64,000 nucleotides of DNA from Neobittarella massiliensis (ex Bilen et al. 2018) (GCF_900289145.1 NZ_OKQO01000002.1:62001-126000), one strand, 5' to 3'; shown: positions 45,361 through 55,058, counted from the first letter of the stretch. Notes: generated by a model not told the origin, from the sequence alone. Numbers and translations: made by a program.

Positions 45361-47844
45361 TCAGTCGCGCGGCGCGATCTGAAACCGGTTGCGCCCGGCA
45401 TTCTTGGCCCGGTACAGCGCCTGGTCGGCCTCTACATACAGGTCGTTATAGCTATCGCCTTTTCGGGCCAAAATGCCCCCGGCGCTAATGGTGAGTCCGC
45501 CGCCGGCCACCGTCAGCTGCTGTACGCGGTCGCACAATGTGCGGCACTTGGCGCGCAGCGCCTCGGTGTCGGTCACGTTTTTCATGTACACGATAAACTC
45601 ATCCCCGCCGGGCCGCCCCACCACGTCGTCAGCGCGGAAGGTGGAGCGCAGCAGCACAGCCATGCTCTGCAGCGCCTCGTCGCCCTTCATGTGTCCGTAG
45701 GTGTCGTTTATCTCCTTAAAGCGGTCGATGTCGATGAGGATCATCGCCCCGTGCTCGCCGTCCTGTAACAGCTGCAGGTCTTCCACGATGCGGCTGCGGC
45801 AGGTCTCGGCGTTGAGGATGTGCGTCAGGCTATCCAGCTGCGACTTCTCCAGCAGCTCCTCTTTTTCCTTCTTCTCGTCGTCGATGATGTTGAACTTGCC
45901 CAGCGTGTAGATGGGCCGGTCACCGTCCAGCACCGTCTCCAGGGCCACGCGCACCCAGTGCATGTCGCCGTCCCAGTAGAGCTCTATTTCCTGTATGCCG
46001 TTTTGCACGCTCCGCACCGCCGCTAAAAACCGCTCTCTGCTGATGCGCAGCATCTCGTCCTCCAGCGGCTTTTTGTGGTCGATGCACACCAGCTGCGACG
46101 GCCCCTGGGTATCCTTGGGCGGCACCGACACCATCGAGGTATCGGTGGCAAAATCGTACTCAAAAAAGTACTCGTTTACCAGCGCATACACCTGCAGGTG
46201 CTTTTTCAGCTCCAGCGCCGCCTGCTTGCTCATGTGGGCGCGCTGCCGCAAAAAGTACAGCAGGATGAGGATGATGACCAGCAGCACGCCGCCCACCAGC
46301 GCGATCGATCCCACCGGGTTCTGGCGGATCAGGTCCCCCAGCGAAAACGGGGTCTTCTGCAGTGTGTTTTTGTTGATGATGTTCTGGATGTCCTCCTCCG
46401 GCGCTGTGGAGATCACCCGGTTAAAGATCGAGAGCAGCTCCTGCCGCCCCGGCTTTACCACGCCAAAACACACCGTGTAGGTGCCGTAGTTCTGCGAGAT
46501 CAGCCGCAGGTTGCGGTACTCGGGCTGGTTCATGTAGTACTGGGCCGAGTAGGTGTCGATGTAGGTGTAGTCGGCTTCACCGCTGGCCACAGCGTGCACG
46601 CATTCCCTGGTGGTCTCGTATATGGCCGCCTCGGTATCTGCATCGCCGCGAAAAGGGCTGTTAGCCAGCAGCGCCGGCCGCTTGTCCTTCAGGCTGTCAT
46701 TGCTGCTCTTGTCGTTCATTACCAGTATGTACTGCGACGAGACATAGGGCTGGGTCATCGAGAGGTGCTTGGCCTGGGCCAGATCGTAGTCGTACGGCAT
46801 GCCGGCCACCAGGTCCACCTTTTTCTCCTTGACCAGGTCATACAGCGCGTTTTGGCTGTCGGCGTACACCAGCTCAAACTCAAGTCCGGTGTGTGTCTTG
46901 ATGTAGTCGAGCATGTCGATGGCCACCCCGCTGGCCTCACCGTCCACCCCCACCTGCTGAAACGGCGGCTGTCCGCTCAGCACGCCGACTTTCAAAACGC
47001 CGGTCTCCTGCAGGTACTGCCTTTCCGCCTCCGAAAATACCAGGTCTTTGGTCTGGGGCAAAAAGTATTTGTTATAAAGCCGGGTGGCAAAGTTAGCGTC
47101 CGACTGCTCAATATGCATGATGGCGGTGTTCAGGTCCTCCATAATGTCTGCTTTGGCATTTTTAGAGGCCACGAAGTACACCGGCTTGGGCGAGAACTTG
47201 GCTATGGTCCACATGTCCTCCAGGTAGTTGAAGCTGGTGCTCAGCAGCATGTCCGCCCGGTCTTCCTGCACCGCCTTTACCATCTCGGCGTCGTTATCAC
47301 AGTGGACGAACTCCGGCGTGATCTGGTTGAGGCTGCAGTAGTCCTGCAATTCCTTGACGTTGCGGCTGTTCTCGTTTCCGGTCACTGCGATCTTAAAGGT
47401 CTGCGGCAGCTGCGAGTTGAACACCACCTCCTGCATCTTGCTGTAAGAGGTCTGCAGCACCGTCTCAGAGGTGGCGTAGCTATAGCTGCTGTAGTTGAAC
47501 ATCTCCGCTGCCGCCTCGGTGTACGACATAGCTCCCATCAGGTCGATCTCACCGCTCTGTACCTGTTCCATCAGGTCCATCAAACTGTCGGTACTGCCGT
47601 CGGTCTGCACAAACTCGTAACTCCAGCCGGTGTACTGGGCGATCTCCTGCAGGTATTCGTAGGTGTAGCCGCACAGGTTGCCGTCCTCGTCCATATCGGT
47701 CAGCCCGCGCTGGATCGGATAAGCCACCCGAATGACCCGCTCCTCATCGATGATATAGTCCCCATTTTCCGCCGAGGCCAGCACCGACAGCGGCGCCAGC
47801 ACGGCCAAAAGCAGGGCAGAGAGCAGACACAGTGCTTTTTTCAT
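45361..47844 (-). CDS. Two-SBP-domain transmembrane diguanylate cyclase
   Basis: The 827-aa protein starts with a signal sequence (MKKALCLLSALLLAVLAPLS). Two SBP_bac_3 solute-binding domains follow (about 38-265 and 285-500), the second with KVGVLSGQPPFQQVG. One membrane helix lies at about 517-540. The cytoplasmic part has a PAS-like region (about 560-665) and a GGDEF domain with intact RPGGDEF and DIDRFKEIND. It should sense an extracellular amino acid or similar ligand and make c-di-GMP. The ATG at 47844 is preferred over an upstream TTG. Confidence 0.92.
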   Translation of the reverse strand: MKKALCLLSALLLAVLAPLSVLASAENGDYIIDEERVIRVAYPIQRGLTDMDEDGNLCGYTYEYLQEIAQYTGWSYEFVQTDGSTDSLMDLMEQVQSGEIDLMGAMSYTEAAAEMFNYSSYSYATSETVLQTSYSKMQEVVFNSQLPQTFKIAVTGNENSRNVKELQDYCSLNQITPEFVHCDNDAEMVKAVQEDRADMLLSTSFNYLEDMWTIAKFSPKPVYFVASKNAKADIMEDLNTAIMHIEQSDANFATRLYNKYFLPQTKDLVFSEAERQYLQETGVLKVGVLSGQPPFQQVGVDGEASGVAIDMLDYIKTHTGLEFELVYADSQNALYDLVKEKKVDLVAGMPYDYDLAQAKHLSMTQPYVSSQYILVMNDKSSNDSLKDKRPALLANSPFRGDADTEAAIYETTRECVHAVASGEADYTYIDTYSAQYYMNQPEYRNLRLISQNYGTYTVCFGVVKPGRQELLSIFNRVISTAPEEDIQNIINKNTLQKTPFSLGDLIRQNPVGSIALVGGVLLVIILILLYFLRQRAHMSKQAALELKKHLQVYALVNEYFFEYDFATDTSMVSVPPKDTQGPSQLVCIDHKKPLEDEMLRISRERFLAAVRSVQNGIQEIELYWDGDMHWVRVALETVLDGDRPIYTLGKFNIIDDEKKEKEELLEKSQLDSLTHILNAETCRSRIVEDLQLLQDGEHGAMILIDIDRFKEINDTYGHMKGDEALQSMAVLLRSTFRADDVVGRPGGDEFIVYMKNVTDTEALRAKCRTLCDRVQQLTVAGGGLTISAGGILARKGDSYNDLYVEADQALYRAKNAGRNRFQIAPRD

Positions 47845-48187
47845 AAGGCAAATCTCCAAATATCAAGATCGCTGCCCGCCAACAGAATAAAAGCACCATA
47901 ATCATGCACATATCAGCACTCTGTAAACGGTCACAACGCAAAACTCGGTTCAAATATATCTATTATAGCTTATCTTGACAGATATAGGCAAGTAAGGACA
48001 AGCATTTCCGCATAGTTTTCTATATATTTAGCGATAAAGTACAATATTGTCCCAGATATTATCTATTGTATACGAAAGATCGCTAGTTTGTGACCGGAGC
48101 TTACAGTGCTCTGTCCACGGCACACACATTGCTGTCCGCTCTCCCGGTGCCGCCAGCTCCCCGCCGCCACAAAGAGGGGAGATATCG
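47845..48187. other. Upstream region of the GGDEF sensor gene
   Basis: AT-rich region with the promoter listed separately. No open frame is supported, and I see no c-di-GMP riboswitch-like element. Confidence 0.5.
47962..47991 (-). promoter_or_regulatory. Promoter of the GGDEF sensor gene
   Basis: Minus strand TTGCCT (47986-47991), 18-base spacer, TATAAT (47962-47967), about 120 bases before the ATG. Confidence 0.55.
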
Positions 48188-48242
48188 AAAAAAAGAGCCC
48201 CCTGACAACTGTCGGGATGACAGCTGTCAGGGAGCTTTTTTC
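48188..48242 (-). terminator. Terminator of the uvrA-like gene
   Basis: An extended stem (AAAAAGAGC, CCCTGACA with TGTCAGGG, GCTTTTTT) around an inner CTGTC/GACAG pair; A-run on the plus strand gives the minus-strand T-run. Confidence 0.8.
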
Positions 48243-48286
48243 TCGGTACTTTAAAAAGGTATCGCTGTCGGGTGCGGCCGCCCCCT

Positions 48287-50731
48287 TTACAGGTAAGCCG
48301 CCGTGGCGCTGCCGGCAAAGCCTCGCAGTTGGGCGGGGGTGCCGGCAAATATCAGCTGTCCGCCCCGGTCGCCGCCGTCGGGTCCCAGATCGATGACCCA
48401 GTCGCAGCTTTTGATCAGCTGGGGGTTGTGCTCCACCACGACCACCGTGTTACCGGCGTCCACCAGCCGGTCCAGCAGCGCCAAAAAATGATCGATATCC
48501 TGTGGGTGCAGCCCGGCGGTGGGCTCGTCCATCAGGTACAGGGTCTTCTCTCCCTGTCGGCTGGCGATCAGCTCTCTGGCCAGCTTCAGCCGCTGTCCCT
48601 CACCGCCCGACAAGGTCGTCAGCGCCTGCCCCAGCTGCAGGTACCCAAGCCCCACCTCCTGCAGGAGCTTTAAGGGGCCGGCCACCTTGGGGCAGCCCTC
48701 AAACAGTACCGCCGCCTCCTCGACCGAAAGGTCCAGCACCTCGCTGATCGACAGCCCATGCAGCTTCACCGCCAGTACCGCCGGCGAAAAGCGCCGCCCG
48801 CCGCACACCGGGCACACCACCTGGGCATCGGTAAAAAACAGCAGGTTACTGTCCACCTGGCCCATGCCCTGACAGGCCTCACACCGCCCACCGGGCGAGT
48901 TGAACGAGAAGTGGCCGGCCCCCAGCCCCGCCTTTTTGGCCCCCTCGGTGCGGGCGTACAGCGCCCGTATCTCGCTGTATACTCCGCAGTAAGTCGCCAC
49001 GTTCGAGCGCTTCATCCGCGCTATGCCGCCCTGCCGCACCTCTACCACCTGCGCAAACTGCTGCCGCCCGCGCACCGCATTCGCACCGCTGTCGGGCTGC
49101 CCCTTGGCAAGCACTTCGAATACCAGCGTCGACTTGCCCGAGCCCGAGGGCCCGGTCACCGCCACCAGGCAGCCACAGGGCAGGCGCAGGTCCAGCCCCT
49201 GCAGGTTGTGCATAACTGCGTTGCCGATATCCACCGCGCCGTCGGCCGCCCGGTAATGGGTCTTGCCCAGCGGTGCTCGGCGCAGGCAGCGCCCGGTGGC
49301 CGTGTCCTGCCGCGCAATGTCCGCCGGTGTACCGGCCGATACCACCTGCCCGCCGTGCCGCCCGGCGCCCGGCCCCATGTCGATCAGATAGTCGGCGGCG
49401 GCCATCACGTCGGGGTCGTGCTCAATAACCAGTACGGTGTTCCCCAAGTCGCGCAGCTTTTTTAAAATGTCCACCAGTCCGGCCGTGTCGCGGGGGTGCA
49501 GCCCGGCGGTGGGCTCGTCTAAAATGTATAACAGGCCCGATAAGTCGCAGTCCAGCGCCGCCGCCAACCGCAGCCGCTGTCGCTCGCCGCCCGACAGGCT
49601 CACTACCTGCCGCTGTAATGTCAGGTAGTCAAGCCCCACCCGCCGCAGTCGGCCCAGCTTGGTCTCTATGTCCAGCAGGTAGTCCGCCACCAGCGCCAGC
49701 TGGGGCCGGGGCAGGTCGGCTCGCAGCGTCTCTGCCCAGCGGCAGAGCTTTTGCAGGGTGTACTGCGCCAGCTGCGGCAGCCGGGTGCCCCGCACAGTCA
49801 CCGCCCGCGACATCGGCCCCAGCTGCTGGCCGCGGCAGTCCGGGCATACCGCGTGCTCAAAAAACGGCTCCAGGCTGCCGGCGTCGCCGCTTTTTTCCGC
49901 CAGGCGTCGCTGCAGGTTGGGCACTACCCCCTCAAATCTGCCGGCCCCCGCGGTCTTGGGCGGCGGGCAGTCCGGCATTACCTGCCGCACCAGCGCACAG
50001 CTGCTCCCCTCGTAGAGGATCGCCCGCTGCAGCGCGCTGAACTGGGCTACCGGCTGGTGGGCGGGCGCCGGCAGACCGTAGTGGGCGTAGGCCCGGTACA
50101 GCAGCGACAGCTGGTATTTGGCGTACTGCTTTTCCCAGCAGCGCACCGCCCCGTCCTCCAGCGTCAGCGCTTCGTCCACCGCCGCCTCCCGCCGCACGGT
50201 GTGCACACTGCCCAGTCCCGCGCAGGTGGGGCAGGCGCCTTCGCGGGTGTTAAACGAAAAGTCGGTGCGGGTTAGCTTGCGCATCCGCCGCCCGCACCGG
50301 CAGCAGTACATGTACACGTAAAACTCGCCGTCGCGCTTTTCGGTCTCCTCGCGGCAGTCGGCCGCCGCGATGTGCGCCCCGCAGTGGGGGCAGCTGCGCT
50401 CGCCCAGCTTTTCGTAGATCATGCGCAGGTCGGTGTACAGGTCGGTCTTGGTACCCACCGTCGAGCGCGGGTTTCTGTTGGCGTCCCCCTGAGAGATATA
50501 GATGGCCGGCGACGCGCCCCGTATGCGCTCCACCTGCGGCTTGCGAATGCCCTCCATAGCCATGGCCTCCAGGTACTGCCGCTGGCACTCGTTAAACAGC
50601 ACGTCAAGCAGCAGCGTCGACTTGCCCGAGCCCGATAGCCCGGTAAACACCACCAGCTTATCCCTCGGTATTTCCAGAGAAATGTTTTGCAGGTTTCCCT
50701 CTCTGGCCCCCACGATCTGAATGTTGCGCAT
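48287..50731 (-). CDS. UvrA paralogue lacking the UvrB-binding domain
   Basis: The 814-aa protein has two ABC ATPase halves with Walker [10 protein letters not shown] (31-39) and GPSGSGKST (about 527), signatures LSGGERQRL and LSGGEGQRL, and zinc modules (CPHCG, CRCG, CPTC and CEAC, CPVC). Between [12 protein letters not shown] and [13 protein letters not shown] only about 40 residues remain, where housekeeping UvrA has the ~120-residue UvrB-binding domain. It is about 120 aa shorter than UvrA. Such paralogues are linked to drug tolerance in other bacteria. ATG follows GAGGAGG. Confidence 0.88.
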   Translation of the reverse strand: MRNIQIVGAREGNLQNISLEIPRDKLVVFTGLSGSGKSTLLLDVLFNECQRQYLEAMAMEGIRKPQVERIRGASPAIYISQGDANRNPRSTVGTKTDLYTDLRMIYEKLGERSCPHCGAHIAAADCREETEKRDGEFYVYMYCCRCGRRMRKLTRTDFSFNTREGACPTCAGLGSVHTVRREAAVDEALTLEDGAVRCWEKQYAKYQLSLLYRAYAHYGLPAPAHQPVAQFSALQRAILYEGSSCALVRQVMPDCPPPKTAGAGRFEGVVPNLQRRLAEKSGDAGSLEPFFEHAVCPDCRGQQLGPMSRAVTVRGTRLPQLAQYTLQKLCRWAETLRADLPRPQLALVADYLLDIETKLGRLRRVGLDYLTLQRQVVSLSGGERQRLRLAAALDCDLSGLLYILDEPTAGLHPRDTAGLVDILKKLRDLGNTVLVIEHDPDVMAAADYLIDMGPGAGRHGGQVVSAGTPADIARQDTATGRCLRRAPLGKTHYRAADGAVDIGNAVMHNLQGLDLRLPCGCLVAVTGPSGSGKSTLVFEVLAKGQPDSGANAVRGRQQFAQVVEVRQGGIARMKRSNVATYCGVYSEIRALYARTEGAKKAGLGAGHFSFNSPGGRCEACQGMGQVDSNLLFFTDAQVVCPVCGGRRFSPAVLAVKLHGLSISEVLDLSVEEAAVLFEGCPKVAGPLKLLQEVGLGYLQLGQALTTLSGGEGQRLKLARELIASRQGEKTLYLMDEPTAGLHPQDIDHFLALLDRLVDAGNTVVVVEHNPQLIKSCDWVIDLGPDGGDRGGQLIFAGTPAQLRGFAGSATAAYL

Positions 50732-50825
50732 ACATACCTCCTCACGCTCTGGTCTGCTCGCCCGGCGCCCGGTCCCGCTGGCTCCGGCGCGCTCCCGGCC
50801 GCCGCTCAAACGGCACTGAAAAAAT

Positions 50826-50865
50826 AAAAAATAGCGCCCCGACATGAAAGTCCGGCGCTATTTTT
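50826..50865 (-). terminator. Terminator between tRNA-Thr and the uvrA-like gene
   Basis: AAAAATAGCGCC pairs with GGCGCTATTTTT; on the minus strand it follows the tRNA and is trailed by T residues. Confidence 0.85.
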
Positions 50866-50940
50866 GGAGCTAGAGATGGGACTCGAACCCACGGCCTGCT
50901 GATTACGAATCAGCTGCTCTACCAACTGAGCCACTCTAGC
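50865..50940 (-). tRNA. tRNA-Thr (anticodon CGT)
   Basis: The minus strand folds as a complete cloverleaf. The acceptor stem is GCTAGAG/CTCTAGC, the D arm GCTC/GAGC and the anticodon stem GCTGA/TCAGC. The anticodon loop TTCGTAA reads ACG, and the T loop is TTCGAGT. The CCA end is encoded (50865-50867). No intron. Confidence 0.97.
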
Positions 50941-51098
50941 ACGGTCCCGTCACAGAACACACACTATTATTCACTATTTTCGGCAAACAGTCAAGAGGTA
51001 GCTTTCATTTTTTTTGGTTCTGCGCTATAATATAAGAACTGTCTGTGCCCCGGCGCAGTTTGAGCAGATCGATATGATCCGAACAGGGAGGACCCGGC

Positions 51099-51932
51099 GT
51101 GAGAAGAAATAGCCCCCTTTTTCATAAAAACCGCTTCGATATGAACGAGATGGTACCCAAGAGCCGCCGCGGCCAAAAGATCGTGCTGGCCGTGCTGGCG
51201 GTGGCGCTGGTCGTGCTGCTGGCCTTTTTGCTCTGGCCCCAGAGCGACGGCCCCGGCAACGAAAAACACACCACCGCCAACCTGGTCGGCAACCAGTCGG
51301 GCATGGCCGCCAGCAGCGCCGCCGCTCAAAAAGTCACCCCCAAAAAGGGGAAAGAGAAGACGGCCGGCTACTTTAAAGACGCCGCCTTTGTGGGTGACGA
51401 CCTGGTCGCCGCGCTCTCCAAACACAGCTTTTGGGATGGGAGCACTCTGTTTTTGGCTACCGGCAAAGCAAACCCCAGCAACATTCTGCGCGAGCAGCTG
51501 TTCACGCAAAACGGGCAGAGCGTCACCGCCTTGCAGGCGCTCAAAAATAGTGGCCCCAAAAAGGTGTATATCTGCCTGGGTCTCAACGGCGTCTCCTGGC
51601 TCTCCGGCGAAGATATGCGCAGCAGCATACGCGATTTTGTGCAGCGGGTGCAAAAAGAGCTGCCCAAAGCACAGGTCTACCTGCTGGCCATCCCCACTGT
51701 CGACAGCGCCACCCAGCAGGCGCTGCCCAATTTCCAAAACAGCAAGATCCAGTCCTACGACGAGCTGCTCCTATCCCTGTGTGAAGAGCTCGAGATCTAC
51801 TACCTGCAGCCGCAGGGGGAGGAGCTGTCGCAGTTCGTCGCCAGCGTCGATACCGGCACCTCTCAGCTGCAGCTGTCGCAGCAGGCTGTCGATGCCTGGC
51901 TGTCCACCATCCGCAGCTACACCGCCGGTTGA
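51099..51932 (+). CDS. Membrane-anchored SGNH/GDSL-like protein lacking the catalytic serine
   Basis: The 277-aa protein has a short basic cytoplasmic start, one membrane helix (about 29-46), a spacer, then a domain from about residue 90 arranged like SGNH hydrolases. Block I reads FVGDDL (97-102) where active enzymes have GDS, and the block III position reads LGLNGV. No DxxH is evident at the end. It is probably a non-enzymatic, wall-side binding protein. GTG start behind ACAGGGAGG. Monocistronic. Confidence 0.6.
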   Translation: MRRNSPLFHKNRFDMNEMVPKSRRGQKIVLAVLAVALVVLLAFLLWPQSDGPGNEKHTTANLVGNQSGMAASSAAAQKVTPKKGKEKTAGYFKDAAFVGDDLVAALSKHSFWDGSTLFLATGKANPSNILREQLFTQNGQSVTALQALKNSGPKKVYICLGLNGVSWLSGEDMRSSIRDFVQRVQKELPKAQVYLLAIPTVDSATQQALPNFQNSKIQSYDELLLSLCEELEIYYLQPQGEELSQFVASVDTGTSQLQLSQQAVDAWLSTIRSYTAG

Positions 51933-51953
51933 GCGGGTCAAAAATCAATACAG

Positions 51954-51990
51954 TAAAAAAAGCGGCAGGTCCCACCGGGGCCTGCCGCTT
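51954..51990. terminator. Terminator between convergent SGNH-like and crp-like genes
   Basis: AAGCGGCAGG/CCTGCCGCTT stem with an A-run at 51954-51960, giving a good minus-strand terminator for the crp-like gene. Confidence 0.8.
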
Positions 51991-52003
51991 GCCTGTGTGC
52001 CCG

Positions 52004-52696
52004 TCAGCTGCCCAGCTCTCGCAGCCCAGCCGCCTGCCGATCAGAAAATACGATCTTGCCCCGGTCGGTATCGATGAGCTGCTGCTTTTTCAGCTGGGCC
52101 ACCGCCCGGTCCACCGTCTTTTGGCTCAGCCCCAGCAGCTGGGCCAACTGCTGCCGGGTATCCGTCACGCGGTAGCGCCCGTCGTCGCCCGGCCGGTTCT
52201 GGTCGGCATAGCGGCTCAAAAAGTCGGCCAGCAGCCGTGGGCCGGGGTAAAACAGCGGCTGCCCGTGCCGGTAAGAGGAGCGGTACAGCTTGCCGGCAAT
52301 GTGCCCGGCCATCAGCCGCAGCAGTGCGGGGTCGCCCTGCACCCAGCGGGCAAACGCCGCCCGCTCAAACCACAAGATCAGGCAGTCGGTCACCGCCTGC
52401 AGCGAGATAGGGGCCCGGCGCTCGCCGGCCAGCAGCACCACGTCGCCCACAAAGTCCACCGCGTCATCCTGTTCGATCACATAGCTGTCGCCGGTGTCAA
52501 AGGGGTTCACCACCCGCAAGCTGCCGCGGCACAAAATGCCCAACCGGTCCACCTCGTCGCCTTTTTGCTGCAGCAGTGCACCGGCGTCATAGCGCTGCTC
52601 GCTGGCTGTGGCGGCCAGCGCCGGCGGCATTGCCGCCAAGCAGCGGCACAGCTCCGGCCAGTTGGCGGTGCGCGCCAGTATCTGTTCTATCTGCAT
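52004..52696 (-). CDS. Crp/Fnr-family transcriptional regulator
   Basis: The 230-aa protein has a cyclic-nucleotide-binding-like barrel (about 20-130, GALLQQKGDEVDRLGILCRG) and a C-terminal winged helix (about 175-222, TRQQLAQLLGLSQKTVDRAV). There is no Fnr-type N-terminal cysteine cluster. Its effector is unknown. It is divergent from the amidohydrolase operon and may control it. A matching Crp/Fnr-like operator lies at 42985. Confidence 0.9.
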   Translation of the reverse strand: MQIEQILARTANWPELCRCLAAMPPALAATASEQRYDAGALLQQKGDEVDRLGILCRGSLRVVNPFDTGDSYVIEQDDAVDFVGDVVLLAGERRAPISLQAVTDCLILWFERAAFARWVQGDPALLRLMAGHIAGKLYRSSYRHGQPLFYPGPRLLADFLSRYADQNRPGDDGRYRVTDTRQQLAQLLGLSQKTVDRAVAQLKKQQLIDTDRGKIVFSDRQAAGLRELGS

Positions 52697-52890
52697 CCGT
52701 ATCCCTCCGCTCTATCGGGCGCTGTCCCTTATATATACAGTATACGGCAAACTTTTTTTCCTGAAAAGAGACTTTTGTCCTGTTCAGCCGCCTCGCCCCT
52801 CCGCTATACTGGGTGCTGGGCGCCGGCCGGGCCGGCGGCGCCGATCTAAAAAATGCCGCCCGCCGCCGCAAAATAGGGGAGGACTATTTT
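52697..52890. promoter_or_regulatory. Divergent promoter region of crp-like and amidohydrolase genes
   Basis: Plus strand: TATACT at 52805-52810 with no good -35. Upstream lie AAAAG-AGA-CTTTT (52764-52776) and the wider repeat CTGAA...TTCAG (52761-52787), which could bind an activator. Minus strand: TTTTCA, 17 bases, TATACT gives a plausible crp promoter. Both would be shared control by the Crp-like protein, as inference. Confidence 0.4.
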
Positions 52891-54201
52891 ATGAACTATG
52901 ATGTACTCATACAAAACGCCACCGTGCTCGATGCAGATATGCAGCTGCACACCGGCTGGGATATCGGTATCAGCGGGCAAAAGATCGCCGCGCTGGGCCC
53001 AGACCTTGCTGCAGATGCCGCCGTCCAGCTGGTAGACGGCAGCGGCAAACTCTACATGCCCGGCCTTATCGACGGCCACACCCACACCTGTCAGCAGCTC
53101 TTGCGGGGCCGTATTCTAGACGAGCTGCCCATGATCTGGACCCGCATCATGCTCCCGTTCGAGAGCGGCCTCGACCGGGAAACCGTCCAGGTCAGCGCCC
53201 AGCTGGCCTGCCTCGAGATGATAAAGTCCGGCACCACCGCCTTTGCCGATGCCGGCGGCCGCTTCATGGACGAAGTGGCCCAGGCGGTGGCCGATTCCGG
53301 TCTGCGCGCCGATCTCACCTGCTCCACCATCGATCAGCCCGGCGTCCCCGCCACCATGCGGGCCGATGCGCAGCAGGCGCTGCAAAATAACCGCCAGCTG
53401 TTTGCGCGCTGGCACCAAAAGGCGCAGGGGCGGCTCACCGTGTCCTTCTCGTTGCGCACGCTGCTCTCCTGCTCCCCCCAGCTAATAGCCGGCACCTTTG
53501 CCGCCGCCGAGGAGCTGGGCACCAGCGTACACGTACACATGAACGAGTACCCCGGCGAGGTAAATGCCTGTCTCGAAAAGTATAAGCTGCGTCCCATGGC
53601 CTATCTGGAGTCGCTGGGCGTACTGGGCAGTCGGCTGTTGGCTGCCCACTGTATCTTCGTCTCCGACAGCGAGATATCGCTCATGGCCGCGCGGGGCGTG
53701 CGCGCCGTACACTGCCCCTTCAGCAACAGCGGTAAAGGGGTACCGCCGGCCCCCCGCCTGCTCGAGCAGGGCATCCCCGTGGGCCTGGGCACCGACGGCG
53801 CCGCCCACGGCGGTCTCAGTCTCTGGAACGAGATGAAGATCCTGCGCTCGGTGCAAAACGCCGTCAACGGGGCCGCCACCGCCGATCCCGCCATCCTGCC
53901 CGCCGCCACCATCCTGCACATGGCCACCGCCGGCTCGGCCGCCGCGTTGGGGCGCCGCCATATCGGCCGTTTGGCCCCCGGCTATCAGGCCGATCTCATC
54001 GCCATCGATCTCTGTCAGCCCCACATCCTGCCCACCGCCGACCTCGTACATACACTGGTCGAAACGGTCACCGCCGCCGATGTCTGCGATTCGATGGTAG
54101 CCGGCCGGTGGCTCATGCGCGACCGGCAAGTAAAGACCATCGACGAAAAAGCTGTGCTGCGCCGCGCCGCCGACCTGCACAAACGGCTCATATGCAACTA
54201 A
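52891..54201 (+). CDS. TRZ/ATZ-family amidohydrolase (nucleoside/chlorohydrolase-type deaminase)
   Basis: The 436-aa metal-dependent hydrolase has the complete metal set: HTH (His63, His65), H216 in HMNE, H253 in AHC and D302 in GTDGAAHGG. Relatives deaminate S-adenosylhomocysteine, methylthioadenosine, guanine or similar compounds. The exact substrate cannot be read here. The ATG follows AGGGGAGG. It is cotranscribed with the permease gene 19 bases downstream. Confidence 0.9.
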   Translation: MNYDVLIQNATVLDADMQLHTGWDIGISGQKIAALGPDLAADAAVQLVDGSGKLYMPGLIDGHTHTCQQLLRGRILDELPMIWTRIMLPFESGLDRETVQVSAQLACLEMIKSGTTAFADAGGRFMDEVAQAVADSGLRADLTCSTIDQPGVPATMRADAQQALQNNRQLFARWHQKAQGRLTVSFSLRTLLSCSPQLIAGTFAAAEELGTSVHVHMNEYPGEVNACLEKYKLRPMAYLESLGVLGSRLLAAHCIFVSDSEISLMAARGVRAVHCPFSNSGKGVPPAPRLLEQGIPVGLGTDGAAHGGLSLWNEMKILRSVQNAVNGAATADPAILPAATILHMATAGSAAALGRRHIGRLAPGYQADLIAIDLCQPHILPTADLVHTLVETVTAADVCDSMVAGRWLMRDRQVKTIDEKAVLRRAADLHKRLICN

Positions 54202-54220
54202 ATAAAAAGGGGAGAACATC

Positions 54221-54976
54221 TTGATCATTACCATCATTGGCCTTTCCAGTCTGGCCGTCGGGGTGCTCATCGGCATTTCCGGCATCGCCGGCTTTCTGCT
54301 GCCCATCACCTTCGGGGGCTTTCTGGGCCTGCCGCTGGCCGACTCGCTGGCACTGGCCTTTTTGGCCTTTCTCACCTCCGGTATCCTCGGGGCCTGGTCC
54401 TATAAAAAAGAGGGCCACCTCGATATGCAGCTGGCGCTGCCGCTCTGCGCCGGCAGCGTGCTGGGCGCTCTGGGCGGGGTGTGGCTGAACACGCTCATCC
54501 CGGTAGATATCGCCAAAGTGCTGCTCTACACCGTGGTGCTGGCCTCCGGCATCTCGATCCTGGTCAAAAAAGACCGGCAAGGTCCGGGCAAAGATCGCTC
54601 GCCGCTCACCGCCAGCAAGCCGTTTTTGCTGCTCATGGGCGCAGTCACCGCCGCCATCTGCTCGCTCACCGGGGCCGGCGGTCCCATCCTGGTGGTGCCG
54701 CTGCTGGCGCTGCTGGGGGTCGACCTGCGGGCGGCCGTGGGCATCAGCCTGCTCGATTCGGTGGCCATCGCCCTGCCGGCCTGTGTCGGCTATATGGGTC
54801 AGGTGCAGGGCAAAAACTTCCTGCTGCTGGCCGCTGTCTGTGTCGTCACCCACGCTGTAGGGGTGCTGGTGGGGGCCAAAGTCGCGGGCAAAGTCAACCT
54901 GAAACTGCTCAAGTGGATGGTGGCTGCGCTGGCTATCGGCGCCTCCTGCTATATGCTGCTCAAAATGGTCCTGTAG
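54221..54976 (+). CDS. TauE/SafE-family membrane permease
   Basis: The 251-aa protein has about eight membrane helices in two similar halves, typical of the TauE/SafE family (sulfite/organosulfonate exporters and uncharacterised anion permeases). The halves show GISGIAGFLLPITFGG and SLTGAGGPILVVPLLALLGV. TTG start behind AAAAAGGGGAG. Coupling to the amidohydrolase suggests transport of a related substrate or product (inference). Confidence 0.88.
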   Translation: MIITIIGLSSLAVGVLIGISGIAGFLLPITFGGFLGLPLADSLALAFLAFLTSGILGAWSYKKEGHLDMQLALPLCAGSVLGALGGVWLNTLIPVDIAKVLLYTVVLASGISILVKKDRQGPGKDRSPLTASKPFLLLMGAVTAAICSLTGAGGPILVVPLLALLGVDLRAAVGISLLDSVAIALPACVGYMGQVQGKNFLLLAAVCVVTHAVGVLVGAKVAGKVNLKLLKWMVAALAIGASCYMLLKMVL

Positions 54977-55023
54977 CGCCGCTCAGGCTGTGTATACGAC
55001 AGGCCTCCCGGCCGCCGATATCA

Positions 55024-55054
55024 AAAAGCCCTCCGCACCGTGCGGAGGGCTTTT
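55024..55054. terminator. Bidirectional terminator
   Basis: AAAAGCCCTCCGCA/TGCGGAGGGCTTTT stem with a three-base loop lies between the convergent TauE-type and small zinc-ribbon-like genes. Confidence 0.9.
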
Positions 55055-55058
55055 GCCT

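Noticed and set aside
46075-47901. 608-aa plus-strand open frame opposite the GGDEF sensor gene
   Set aside because: Antisense shadow of a gene with complete domains; translation is His/Val/Gln-rich without domain-like sequence.
47845-48286. c-di-GMP riboswitch near the GGDEF genes
   Set aside because: No GEMM-like conserved core was visible in this or the other gaps next to the c-di-GMP genes.
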